The notes below the pieces were generated by a model. The model was not told the origin of the DNA. It made no database searches and saw nothing but the letters and a program-made list of their open reading frames with translations. From the NCBI GenBank assembly GCA_005884925.1, contig VAYU01000062.1:1-64000 (forward strand): DNA of 64,000 bases, given 5' to 3'. Positions 44,748 through 54,245 of the stretch are shown one piece after another. The translations under genes were made by a program, and so were the position numbers. Every line of letters begins with the position of its first letter. Position 1 is the stretch's first letter. This stretch comes from Actinomycetota bacterium. GTDB taxonomy: Bacteria > Actinomycetota > UBA4738 > HRBIN12.

Positions 44748-45740
44748 TCAGTCTTCGGCGAGCGGGGTCTCGGGCAACGAGATGACTTCCGCGGGCACGG
44801 TGATCCGTCCTTCCCGATGGCGGCCGCCACGTTCCCGGCGCTGGCGCCGAACGGCGGGCCGTCGTTCGCTCGGCTCGCGCGTGGACCGTGCACGCCAGGT
44901 GGCCACGACCATCGCCCCAAAACCGAACATGCTCCCGAGGGTCCACCAGGCGACGTTGACGAACGGCACGAGCCCGATCGCGGAGCCGACCCCCCATCCG
45001 GCGAAGAGCGAGGCCCAGCGTGTTCGGGGCTCCTTCAGGAGCGCGCGCCCGACGATCCAGGTCGCCCACGCCATCCCGATGAGCCAGAGCAGGCCGATGC
45101 CGAGCAGCAGCGCGAGCGCGAGCGGCAACCCGAGGATCGTCGCTCCCGCCGCGATCGAGGCGATCGGGAGAGCGATCACCGACACCAGGCCCCAGCCCGC
45201 GGAGGCGAACGGCGATGTGCGCCCGGCTGCCGCGACGCGATCGACCCCGCGCGGCGCGAACAGGAGCAGGACGAGCGCGGCGATGAGGATCGACACCGCC
45301 ATCGCGGCCGACGCGAGGAGCGGGCCGAGCGCATCGAGGGGACCCGCCAGGGTGAAGCGGGCACCGCGCTGGATCCCCCCGCTCACCTGGGCGCCATCCG
45401 CTCGTCGAACATCGCCCCCGGCGCGAACGCTCCCGGCGACCTGCGCCGTGGCGAGGAGCCGCACGGATCCATGGAGCGCGATCACGTCCCCGCCGACCTG
45501 GCCCGCGATCGTGATCGGTCCGTCGAGCACCACCACGTCGCCGCGAGCCACGCCGGCGACGGTCGCGCTCCCGCTGAACACGACGATCTCCCCGACCACC
45601 TGGCCCCGCGCGACGACGACGTCGCCGCGCAACACCACCTGATCGACGGGGGACACGGAACCGGAAACCTGCGCGGACGCGGCGGTCGGCCACATCGCGA
45701 CCGCGAGGAGGAGCACGATCGCTGCGGGGCGGCGCGACAT
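44748..45740 (-). CDS. Exported beta-helix (bactofilin-like) membrane protein
   Basis: 330 residues. A signal peptide (IVLLLAVAMWPTAASA) leads to short repeats of about 17-20 residues, such as VVLRGDVVVARGQVVGEIVVF, GVARGDVVVLDGPITIAG and QVGGDVIALHGSVRL, that should form a right-handed beta helix. About four to five membrane segments follow and a basic tail (RRPAVRRQRRERGG). This resembles polymer-forming cytoskeletal proteins, but exported. Function unknown. Divergent from the Lhr gene, with 64 bases between them. Confidence 0.8.
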   Translation of the reverse strand: MSRRPAAIVLLLAVAMWPTAASAQVSGSVSPVDQVVLRGDVVVARGQVVGEIVVFSGSATVAGVARGDVVVLDGPITIAGQVGGDVIALHGSVRLLATAQVAGSVRAGGDVRRADGAQVSGGIQRGARFTLAGPLDALGPLLASAAMAVSILIAALVLLLFAPRGVDRVAAAGRTSPFASAGWGLVSVIALPIASIAAGATILGLPLALALLLGIGLLWLIGMAWATWIVGRALLKEPRTRWASLFAGWGVGSAIGLVPFVNVAWWTLGSMFGFGAMVVATWRARSTREPSERRPAVRRQRRERGGRHREGRITVPAEVISLPETPLAED

Positions 45741-45804
45741 GGTGTGGCATCGTACCCATGTCGCCCCCCGTCCCCGCTCGGATGTCGGCGTCAGCGGGTA
45801 GCGT

Positions 45805-48800
45805 GTGATCGACGTGTCCCTCCCTCGGTTCTCTCCCGCCACGCGTGCCTGGTTCGAAGGCTCGTTCGAGGCGCCGACAGACGCGCAGACCAAGGGTTGG
45901 AAGGCGATCGCCGAGGGGCGCCACACGTTGCTCCTGGCGCCCACCGGCTCGGGCAAGACCCTCGCAGCGTTCCTCGCTGCGATCGACCGCCTGACGACCA
46001 CCCCGCCCCCCGGCCGAGACCGGCGCACCAGCGTGCTCTACGTCTCCCCGCTCCGGGCGCTCGCCGTGGATATCGAGAAGAACCTCCGGGCGCCGCTCGC
46101 GGGCATCCAGCACGCCGCGGAACGCGGCGGGCTGACGCTCGCCCACGTGCCCACGGTCGGCGTACGCACTGGCGACACCGACGCCCGCGAGCGGCGCCGC
46201 CTCGTGAGCCATCCGCCCGACATCCTCATCACCACGCCCGAATCGCTGTACCTGATGCTCACCTCCTCCGCCCGGGAGACGCTCCGGAGCGTTCGGACCG
46301 TGATCGTCGATGAGATCCACGCCATCGCGGCGACCAAGCGCGGCGCCCACCTGATGCTCTCGTTGGAGCGGCTCGAGGAGCTGACGGATGAGGCCCCGCA
46401 GCGGATCGGCCTGTCCGCCACGCAGCGACCGCTCGAGGAGATCGCGCGGCTGCTCGGCGGCTTCGCGGCTCCCGGCCGCCCGCGCGACGTCGCCGTCGTC
46501 GACGCGGGCCGGCGGAAGACGCTCGACCTGGAGATCATCGTCCCCGTCGAGGACATGGCCGATCTCAGCATCCGGCCCGTCGACGCGCCCCAGCCGCAGC
46601 TCACGGACGTGCCCGACCACACCTCGATCTGGCCCTCGATCCACCCGGTCCTGTTGGACCTGATCCGCGCGCATCGCTCGACGATCGTGTTCGTGAACAA
46701 CCGGCGGAGCGCCGAGCGGCTGGCATCGCGGCTGAACGAGCTCGCGGACGAGGACCTCGTCCGGGCGCATCACGGATCGATCGCTCGCGAGCAGCGCCTC
46801 GGGGTGGAGGATGCGCTGAAGGAGGGGCGACTGCGAGGCATCGTCGCGACATCCTCGCTCGAGCTGGGGATCGACATGGGCGCGGTCGACCTCGTCGCGC
46901 AGGTCGAGGCGCCACCGACCGTCGCCGGCGGGCTCCAGCGCATCGGGCGGGCCGGGCATCAGGTCGGCGCGCCCAGCGTCGGCAAGCTGATCCCCAAGTA
47001 CCGGGGCGACCTGCTCCAGACGGCGGTGGTCGCCGAACGGATGCTCGGCGCGGACATCGAGTCGACCCGCTACCCGCGCAACCCGCTGGACGTGCTCGCG
47101 CAGCAGGTCGTCGCGATGTCCGCCGTCGACGAGTGGCCCGTCGAGGACCTCTTCGATGCGGTGCGGCGGTGCGCGAGCTTCGCCGAGCTCTCGGAGGACC
47201 TGTTCCTCGCGGTGCTCGACATGCTGGCGGGCCGGTACCCCTCCGACGCGTTCGCGGAGCTCAGACCTCGGATCGTCTGGGACCGGGCGTCCAACGTGGT
47301 TCGCGCGCGCGAAGGTGCCGGGCGCCTCGCGATCGTCTCGGGCGGCACGATCCCGGACCGAGGCCTGTTCGGCGTCTTCATGCCGGATGGCACGCGGGTC
47401 GGTGAGCTGGACGAAGAGTGCGTGTACGAGTCCCGGCGCGGCGAGGTCATCCTGCTCGGCGCGAGCGCGTGGCGGATCGAAGACATCACGCGTGACCGCG
47501 TCGTCGTCGTCCCCGCGCCGGGCGAGCACGGGAAGCTCCCGTTCTGGAAGGCGCCCGGTCCGGGGAGGCCGATCGAGCTCGGCCGCGCGATCGGCCGGTT
47601 CACCCGTGAGCTGCGTTCCGCGCGGCGCGACGACGCCCTTCGCCGGCTCCGCGAGGACATCGGGCTGGACGAGCGCGCCGCGCGGAACCTCGTTGCCTAC
47701 ATCGACGAGCAGGCCGAGGCGACGGGCGGCGCGGTCCCGGACGACCGGACGATCGTCGTCGAACGCTTCCGTGACGAGCTCGGCGACTGGCGTGTGTGCA
47801 TCCTGTCCCCGTTCGGCTCACGCGTGCACGCACCCTGGGCGCTCGCGATCGAAGCCCGCGTCCAGGAGCGTCTCGGGTCCGGCGCCCAGGTGTTGTGGTC
47901 CGACGATGGGATCGTGCTCCGGCTCCCCGAGGCCGTCGAACGGATCCCGGTCGAGGACCTCGTGTTCGAACCCGATGAGATCGAAGAGGCCGTCGTCGGC
48001 GTGCTCACGGGAACGACCATGTTCGCCACCGTCTTCCGAGAGGTCGCGGCCCGAGCCCTGCTGCTCCCACGCCGGCTCCCCGGACGACGCACCCCCCTGT
48101 GGCAGCAGCGGCAACGGAGCGCCGATCTGCTGGGGCAGGCGGGCCGCTACCCCGGCTTCCCCATGCTGCTCGAGACCACGCGTGAATGCCTGCGCGACCT
48201 CTTCGACGTCCCCGCGCTCCGCGAGGTGATGGCCGACCTGCGCGCGCGCACCACCCGGCTCGTCGCGGTCGAGACCGACAAGGCCTCGCCGTTCTCCCAA
48301 TCGCTGCTCTTCAGCTGGATCGCCGTCTACATGTACGAGGGCGACGCCCCGCTCGCCGAGCGACGCGCGGCCGCCCTCTCGCTGGACCGCGACCTGCTCC
48401 GCGAGCTCCTCGGCACCGACGAGCTCCGCGAGCTCCTGGACCCACGAGCGCTCGACGAGGTAGAGCTCGAGCTGCAACGACTCCCCGCCGGGCGACACGC
48501 GCGCCACGCCGACGGCGTGCACGACCTGCTCCGTGACCTCGGCCCGCTCCGCCGCGACGAGGTTCGCGCCCGGACCGACGGTGACGCCGACGCCATGCTC
48601 GCGCGCGTGCTGGAGGACGGTCGCGCGATCTCGGTTCGCGTCGCCGGCGAGGATCGATTCGCCGCCGCCGAGGACGCCGCCAGGCTCCGCGACGCGCTCG
48701 GTGTCTCCCTTCCGCTCGGGGTGCCGGGCGCGTTCACCGCCGCCGTCGATCGGCCGCTCGACGACCTCGTCGCGCGCTACGCAAGGACGCACGGTCCCTG

Positions 48801-50232
48801 CATGACCGAGGAGATCGCGGCCCGGCTCGGCGCCGGTACGGACCGCGTGCGCGAGGCGCTCGAGCGGCTCCGGATCGAAGGTCGTGTGGTCCAGGGGGCA
48901 TTCCGACCCACCGGGATCGAACGCGAGTGGTGCGAGGTCGACGTGTTGCGCCGGATCCGTGCGCGTTCGCTGGCGGCGCTACGGCGTGAGGTCGAACCGG
49001 TCGGCGCCGCCGCGCTCGCGCGCTTCCTGCCGGCGTGGCAGGGGGCGGACCGCCCGCGCGGCGGCGCCGACGCCCTGCCCGAGGCGATCGCCAGGCTCCA
49101 GGGAACCGCGATCCCGGCGTCCATCCTGGAGAGCGACGTCCTGCCCGCGCGCGTGCGCGGCTTCCGGCCCGCGGACCTCGACGCGCTCTGCGCCAGCGGG
49201 GATCTGGTGTGGGTCGGGGCCGGGGCGCTCGGCGCGACCGACGGCCGCGTGTCGCTGCTGTTCCGGGACCGCGCCGGCCTGCTCGCGCCGAGCGTCCCGG
49301 CGCCGGAGGACCGGCCGGCCGGCCCGCTCCACGAGGGGATCCGGGAGCGACTCGCCTCCCGCGGTGCCTCGTTCTGGCCCGACCTCGTCGACGCCGCCGG
49401 GACCGCCAACGAGGCGGCGCTGCTGCGAGCCCTCTGGGACCTGGTGTGGGCGGGCGAGGTCACGAACGACACCCTCGCGCCACTCCGGGCGTCGATCGGG
49501 GGCGCCGGGGCGCGGCGCCGATCGACGCGCGGAGCGGGCCGCGGACAGCGTCCCCGTCCGGGGACGCTGCGGCGGGCCGGCCCGCCCGCGGGCGCCGGCC
49601 GGTGGTCGCTCGTCACCGACGTGGTCCGCGACATCCCCGGCGCGACGGAGCGCGCCCACGCGCTCGCGACCCAGCTCCTGGACCGTCACGGCGTCGTCAC
49701 GCGCGAGGCCACCCTTGCCGAGGGGACGCCCGGCGGGTTCGCCGCCGTGTACCCCGTCCTCAAGCTGATGGAGGAAGCCGGCGCGGTCCGGCGCGGGTAC
49801 TTCGTCGCCGGGCTGGGTGGGGCGCAGTTCGCCCATCCGGGTGCCGTCGATCGTCTCCGCACGCTCCGTGAGGGAACCGGCGGTGGCGAGGTCGTCACCC
49901 TCGCGGCGGCCGACCCCGCGCAGCCGTACGGGGCCGCGCTCGCGTGGCCCGAGAGCGGCGGCCGACCCAGCCGGAGCGCGGGTGCCTACGTCGTGCTCGT
50001 CGACGGCGAGCCGGCGGCGTTCCTCGAGCGAGGGGCGAAGACGCTCGTGACGTTCGGCGCCGACGCCACGCGCTGGGCCGACGCGCTCGCGGCGCTGGTG
50101 AAGGACGGCCGGGTCCGTCGGATCGAGCTCCGTCAGATCGACGGAGCGGCGGCGGGCGACCACGCGGCCGCGCCCCTGCTCCGCGAGGTCGGCTTCGCGG
50201 ACGGATATCGCGGCCTGACGCTCCGCGGGTAA
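45805..50232 (+). CDS. lhr: Lhr-type superfamily 2 DNA helicase
   Basis: 1475 residues, the length of actinobacterial Lhr. Motifs: Walker A in LLLAPTGSGKTLAAF (about 46-53), DEIHAIAATKRG (motif II, about 169), SATQRPLEEIA (motif III), LVRAHHGSIAREQR and QRIGRAGHQVGAPS (motif VI). The core is followed by the winged-helix and beta-barrel Lhr domains and a long C-terminal domain shared only by full-length bacterial Lhr. It moves 3' to 5' on DNA with preference for RNA-DNA hybrids and is linked to repair. The stretch near 1230-1260 is rich in Arg and Gly and looks like an extra linker. Confidence 0.94.
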   Translation: MIDVSLPRFSPATRAWFEGSFEAPTDAQTKGWKAIAEGRHTLLLAPTGSGKTLAAFLAAIDRLTTTPPPGRDRRTSVLYVSPLRALAVDIEKNLRAPLAGIQHAAERGGLTLAHVPTVGVRTGDTDARERRRLVSHPPDILITTPESLYLMLTSSARETLRSVRTVIVDEIHAIAATKRGAHLMLSLERLEELTDEAPQRIGLSATQRPLEEIARLLGGFAAPGRPRDVAVVDAGRRKTLDLEIIVPVEDMADLSIRPVDAPQPQLTDVPDHTSIWPSIHPVLLDLIRAHRSTIVFVNNRRSAERLASRLNELADEDLVRAHHGSIAREQRLGVEDALKEGRLRGIVATSSLELGIDMGAVDLVAQVEAPPTVAGGLQRIGRAGHQVGAPSVGKLIPKYRGDLLQTAVVAERMLGADIESTRYPRNPLDVLAQQVVAMSAVDEWPVEDLFDAVRRCASFAELSEDLFLAVLDMLAGRYPSDAFAELRPRIVWDRASNVVRAREGAGRLAIVSGGTIPDRGLFGVFMPDGTRVGELDEECVYESRRGEVILLGASAWRIEDITRDRVVVVPAPGEHGKLPFWKAPGPGRPIELGRAIGRFTRELRSARRDDALRRLREDIGLDERAARNLVAYIDEQAEATGGAVPDDRTIVVERFRDELGDWRVCILSPFGSRVHAPWALAIEARVQERLGSGAQVLWSDDGIVLRLPEAVERIPVEDLVFEPDEIEEAVVGVLTGTTMFATVFREVAARALLLPRRLPGRRTPLWQQRQRSADLLGQAGRYPGFPMLLETTRECLRDLFDVPALREVMADLRARTTRLVAVETDKASPFSQSLLFSWIAVYMYEGDAPLAERRAAALSLDRDLLRELLGTDELRELLDPRALDEVELELQRLPAGRHARHADGVHDLLRDLGPLRRDEVRARTDGDADAMLARVLEDGRAISVRVAGEDRFAAAEDAARLRDALGVSLPLGVPGAFTAAVDRPLDDLVARYARTHGPCMTEEIAARLGAGTDRVREALERLRIEGRVVQGAFRPTGIEREWCEVDVLRRIRARSLAALRREVEPVGAAALARFLPAWQGADRPRGGADALPEAIARLQGTAIPASILESDVLPARVRGFRPADLDALCASGDLVWVGAGALGATDGRVSLLFRDRAGLLAPSVPAPEDRPAGPLHEGIRERLASRGASFWPDLVDAAGTANEAALLRALWDLVWAGEVTNDTLAPLRASIGGAGARRRSTRGAGRGQRPRPGTLRRAGPPAGAGRWSLVTDVVRDIPGATERAHALATQLLDRHGVVTREATLAEGTPGGFAAVYPVLKLMEEAGAVRRGYFVAGLGGAQFAHPGAVDRLRTLREGTGGGEVVTLAAADPAQPYGAALAWPESGGRPSRSAGAYVVLVDGEPAAFLERGAKTLVTFGADATRWADALAALVKDGRVRRIELRQIDGAAAGDHAAAPLLREVGFADGYRGLTLRG

Positions 50233-50242
50233 CCTCGCGCCC

Positions 50243-51802
50243 ATGAAGCGATCGGCCTCGGGACCGGCCTGGGCGATCGCCACGCCGCACCAGGAGGCGA
50301 CGCGCGCGGGTGCCGCCGCGTTCGAGGCCGGCGGCAACGCGGTCGACGCTGCGCTCCGCGCCGCCACGGTCCTTGCGGTCGCCTACCCACACATGTGCGG
50401 TGTCGGCGGCGACCTGTTCGCCCTGGTGCAGCGGCCCGACGGCCAGACCCTCGCGGTCAGCTCCAGCGGACGAGCTCCCGCGGCGGCAGTTCCCTCGGCC
50501 GTCGCGGGCGCCGACGCGATGCCGATCCGCGGCCCCATCCCGATCACGGTGCCGGGCGCCGTCGCCGGGTGGCGGGCGTTGCACGGCACCGGCGCGGTCC
50601 TCCCGTGGGACGGCGCGTTCTCGCGCGCGATCGAGCTCGCGATCGACGGCGTGCCCGTCGCGCGCGCGCTCGCGGAGACCCTCGCCGCGCCGGACGAACC
50701 CTTCGGCGATGATCCCGGGCTCTCCGCGATCTTCTTCGCCGACGGGATCCCCTTACCACCCGGTGCGACGGTCCACCAGGGCGCGCTCGGAGCCACGCTC
50801 GCCGGGATCGCGGAGGGCGGCCCCGAAGCGCTGTACGGGGGCGACATCGGCAGGGCCTACGTCGGCGGGCTCAACGACGCCGGCTCCCCGATCGCGATCG
50901 AGGATCTGGCGGCGCATCGCGCGCTCGTCCTCCCAGCGCTCACCGCCGCGTTCCGCGACCTCCACGTCTCCGTCGTCCCGCCGAACTCGCAGGGGTTCGT
51001 GCTGCTGGAGATCCTCGCGCTGCTCGAACGGCTCCGGGTCGACGCCGATCCGCACGGCCCCGAGGCGGGCACGATCGCTCGCGTCTTCGCCTCGTCCGCC
51101 CGCGACCGAGACCGGCACCTCGCCGACCCCGAGCACATGACCGTGCACCCGTCGACGCTCCTCGACGACGGGCATCTCGCGTCCCTGGCGGACGAGATCC
51201 GGCTGGAGCTCCCGGCGAGGCTGCCCGCACGCCCGAGCGGCGACACGGTCGCCCTCGTCGCAGCCGACGTTGAGGGCTTCGGCGTGTCGTTGATCCAGAG
51301 CCTGTTCTGGGGGTTCGGGTCGGGGATCTGCGAACCGACCACGGGGATCGTCGCGCAGAACCGCGGCGCGTGTTTCACCCTGGAGCCGGGGCACCCCAAC
51401 GCCTTCGAGCCCGGCAAGCTCCCGGCGCACACGCTGATGCCCGTGATCGTCCACGACGAGCACGGTCTGGCGGCGGTCGCGGGGTCCATGGGCGGGTACG
51501 CGCAACCTCAGATCAACGCGCAAACGCTGCTCCACCTGGTGGGCGGCGCCGCGCCCGCGGACGCGGTCGCGGCGCCGCGCTGGATCCTCGAGCGCCCGGA
51601 GGCGGCCTCGCCGCCGCGGATCGTCATCGAAGATGGCGTCCCCGCGGCGGCGAGGCGCTCGCTCGAGTCGTTGCCCTACCGGGCGACGGTGGTCCCCGAT
51701 CGCTCCGACGAGCTCGGGCACGCGCACCTGATCCGCCTGGGCACCGAGGGGTTCGACGCGGGTTCGGACCCTCGGTCGGATGGGGGTTCCCTGGCCGGGT
51801 GA
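50243..51802 (+). CDS. Gamma-glutamyltransferase
   Basis: 519 residues. The autoprocessing nucleophile Thr is in SGDTVALVAADVEG (about 335). Other marks are GGNAVDAALRAATVLAV, PHMCGVGGDLF and SMGGYAQPQINAQTLLHLV. No signal peptide is visible, so it may be cytoplasmic. GGTs transfer or hydrolyse gamma-glutamyl groups from glutathione, mycothiol-type or polyglutamate substrates. It lies 10 bases after lhr, and its last bases run close to the next kinase gene. Confidence 0.9.
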   Translation: MKRSASGPAWAIATPHQEATRAGAAAFEAGGNAVDAALRAATVLAVAYPHMCGVGGDLFALVQRPDGQTLAVSSSGRAPAAAVPSAVAGADAMPIRGPIPITVPGAVAGWRALHGTGAVLPWDGAFSRAIELAIDGVPVARALAETLAAPDEPFGDDPGLSAIFFADGIPLPPGATVHQGALGATLAGIAEGGPEALYGGDIGRAYVGGLNDAGSPIAIEDLAAHRALVLPALTAAFRDLHVSVVPPNSQGFVLLEILALLERLRVDADPHGPEAGTIARVFASSARDRDRHLADPEHMTVHPSTLLDDGHLASLADEIRLELPARLPARPSGDTVALVAADVEGFGVSLIQSLFWGFGSGICEPTTGIVAQNRGACFTLEPGHPNAFEPGKLPAHTLMPVIVHDEHGLAAVAGSMGGYAQPQINAQTLLHLVGGAAPADAVAAPRWILERPEAASPPRIVIEDGVPAAARRSLESLPYRATVVPDRSDELGHAHLIRLGTEGFDAGSDPRSDGGSLAG

Positions 51803-51866
51803 CCGGCTACGCCGTTCTGGTGGTGGCGCCTCAGGCGAGGTCGCTGTCAGACTTCGGCAGGAGACG

Positions 51867-54245
51867 ATGCCACATCCCCCGATGATCCCTTCCGGCTCCG
51901 AGCTGCGCCATGTGAGCGCCCTGATGGCCGACCTCCACGGGATCGCCTGGGAGGCGGACGCGACCTCGATGACGTTCACCTTCGTCTCCCAGGCGGTCCA
52001 GGAGATCCTCGGCTACGGCGTCGCCGAGTGGCTGTCCGACCCGGGATTCTGGAACGACCACCTCCACCCCGAGGACCACGACCGCATGGTCGGAAGGCTC
52101 GTGCGGATCGCGACCGCCGGGGGGCCGTTCGACGAGGAGTACCGGCTCCTCGCGAAGGACGGCGCGTGGGTGTGGATCCGGGACGTCGGGCACGCCGTCA
52201 AGGACGAAGAAGGCTCGCCGGCCGTGATCCGCGGCCTGATGGTCGAGATCACGGCGCAGAAGGCGCGCGAGCATGAGCGCGACGAGCGGCAGGGGCGATT
52301 CCAGCGGGTCGTCGAGAACCTGCCGGCGATCGTCTACCTCGAATCCGTCACCCGTCAGGACAACGGCATCGGGGAGATGCTCTACGTCAGCCCTCAGGTT
52401 GAGGAGATCCTGGGGTTCCCTCCCGAGCAGTGGATCGCAGACCCTGCGGCGTGGGCCGCCCAGTTCCACCCGGACGACCGGATGCGCGTCCGCCAGGAGT
52501 ACGAGCGCATCGAGCGCACGGGCGGTCCCTTCCGGGCCGAGTACCGGATGTACACGCGCACCGGCGACATCCGCTGGTTCCGTGATGAGGCCGCGTTGAT
52601 CCGGGACCGGGCCGGCAGCCCGCTGTACTGGCAGGGGATCATGTACGACATCACCGCGGCGCGCGACGCCGAGGATCGGGCCCGCGAATCCGAGGACCGG
52701 TACCGAACCCTCGTCGAGCAGATCCCCGCGATCGTCTACCGCGAGGAAGTCACCGGCGACAGCCTCAAACTGGTCTACATCAACGCACGGGTCCAGGAGC
52801 TCGTGGGGATCACCCCCGAGGAATGGATCCGCGATCCGGGCGTCTGGCTCGAGTCGATCCACGAGGACGATCGGCCGTACGTGATCGAGGAGAACCGCAG
52901 GACCGAGCTGAGCGGCGAGCCGTTCCTGAGCGAGTATCGGATGCGTGCACGCGACGGCCGGATCGTGTGGTTCCGCGACCAGGCCGTGATGATGCGTGGG
53001 CCCGATGGCGAACCCGCGTACTGGCAGGGGGTGATGATCGACATCACTCCCCTCAAGGAGGCGACCGGTCAGCTCTCGGAGGCGGAGACGCGCTACCGCA
53101 CGCTGGTCGAGCAGATCCCGGCGATCGCGTACATCGACCCGGTGGACGATGGTCCCACGGTCTACATCAGCCCGCAGACCGCGACGATCCTCGGGTACGA
53201 GCCCGAGGCGTGGTACGCCGACAAGGACCTGTGGAGGAAGCTCGTGCATCCGGATGACCGCGCGATGATGGAGGGGAGCGTCGCGCGTGGTGAGCCGCAC
53301 GCAGCGACCTATCGGCTCATCGCGCGCGACGGTCACGAGGTCTGGGTGCAGGACCAGGCGCGGCTTGTGCTCGACGACGAAGGGCGGCCGGTCTACTGGC
53401 AGGGCGTGCTGATCGACGTCACCGAGCAACGACGGACGCAGGATCTGGAGCGTGACCTGGAACGCGAGCGGACCGAGGCGGAGCGGCTCCGCGTCGAGGA
53501 TGAGATGAAGACGACGTTCCTCCAGGCGGTCTCGCACGACCTCCGCACACCGCTCGCCGCGATCCTCGGTCTCGCCGTCACGATGGAGCGCGACGACATC
53601 GACATCACCCAGGACGAGACCCGCGACATGGCCCGTCGCATCGCGTCGAACGCGCGGAAGCTCGACAGGATCGTCGCGGACTTCCTGGATCTGGAACGTC
53701 TGAACCGGGGGCTCGCGGAGACGCACTTCGAGCCGATCGACGTCGGTGCGCTGATCCGCGAGATCGTCGCGAACTCCGACCTGGTCGCGGAGCGTCGTCT
53801 GGCGATGGACGTCGCGCCGATCACCGTCAAGGCTGACGCCGCGATGGTCGAGCGGATCGTCGAGAACCTGCTCGGCAACACGGTGAAGCACACGCCGGGC
53901 GACTCGCGCATCTGGGTGCGGCTGGAGCGGACGGACGACGGCGCGATGCTCATCGTCGAGGACGACGGTCCGGGCGTCGCGCCCGGCGATCGCGAGCGGA
54001 TCTTCGAGACCTTCCGCCAGGGGGCGGGCGCCGGGGCGGGCTCGGGGGTGGGGCTCGCCCTCGTCGCCCGGTTCGCCGAGCTGCACGACGGTCGCGCCTG
54101 GGTGCAGGAGCGGACCGGCGGAGGGGCGTCGTTCCGGGTCACGCTGGCCGCCGATCCGCGTGAACGGCCGCACGACGTGGACCTGACCGAACTCGAGCGC
54201 GATCAGCCGACGGGCACCGGCTCGCCCGACGACAACCACGCGTAG
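51867..54245 (+). CDS. Cytoplasmic sensor histidine kinase with four tandem PAS domains
   Basis: 792 residues with no membrane segment. Four PAS/PAC units open with phrases such as MADLHGIAWEAD, QRVVENLPAIVYLES and RTLVEQIPAIAYIDP, each with HPDDR-like loops. HisKA follows with AVSHDLRTPLAAILG (His about 556), then NLLGNTVKHT and GSGVGLALVARFAEL of the ATPase. It resembles the eight-PAS kinase at 7998 in every domain, including the phrase LERLNRGLAE, so the two are paralogs. I chose the ATG with CAGGAG upstream. The 3' end overlaps the converging ATPase gene by 43 bases. No response regulator is adjacent. Confidence 0.92.
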   Translation: MPHPPMIPSGSELRHVSALMADLHGIAWEADATSMTFTFVSQAVQEILGYGVAEWLSDPGFWNDHLHPEDHDRMVGRLVRIATAGGPFDEEYRLLAKDGAWVWIRDVGHAVKDEEGSPAVIRGLMVEITAQKAREHERDERQGRFQRVVENLPAIVYLESVTRQDNGIGEMLYVSPQVEEILGFPPEQWIADPAAWAAQFHPDDRMRVRQEYERIERTGGPFRAEYRMYTRTGDIRWFRDEAALIRDRAGSPLYWQGIMYDITAARDAEDRARESEDRYRTLVEQIPAIVYREEVTGDSLKLVYINARVQELVGITPEEWIRDPGVWLESIHEDDRPYVIEENRRTELSGEPFLSEYRMRARDGRIVWFRDQAVMMRGPDGEPAYWQGVMIDITPLKEATGQLSEAETRYRTLVEQIPAIAYIDPVDDGPTVYISPQTATILGYEPEAWYADKDLWRKLVHPDDRAMMEGSVARGEPHAATYRLIARDGHEVWVQDQARLVLDDEGRPVYWQGVLIDVTEQRRTQDLERDLERERTEAERLRVEDEMKTTFLQAVSHDLRTPLAAILGLAVTMERDDIDITQDETRDMARRIASNARKLDRIVADFLDLERLNRGLAETHFEPIDVGALIREIVANSDLVAERRLAMDVAPITVKADAAMVERIVENLLGNTVKHTPGDSRIWVRLERTDDGAMLIVEDDGPGVAPGDRERIFETFRQGAGAGAGSGVGLALVARFAELHDGRAWVQERTGGGASFRVTLAADPRERPHDVDLTELERDQPTGTGSPDDNHA

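Noticed and set aside
44725-47529. Long minus-strand frame opposite the Lhr gene.
   Set aside because: Low-complexity Arg, Gly and Asp with no motif; the plus strand holds intact helicase motifs.
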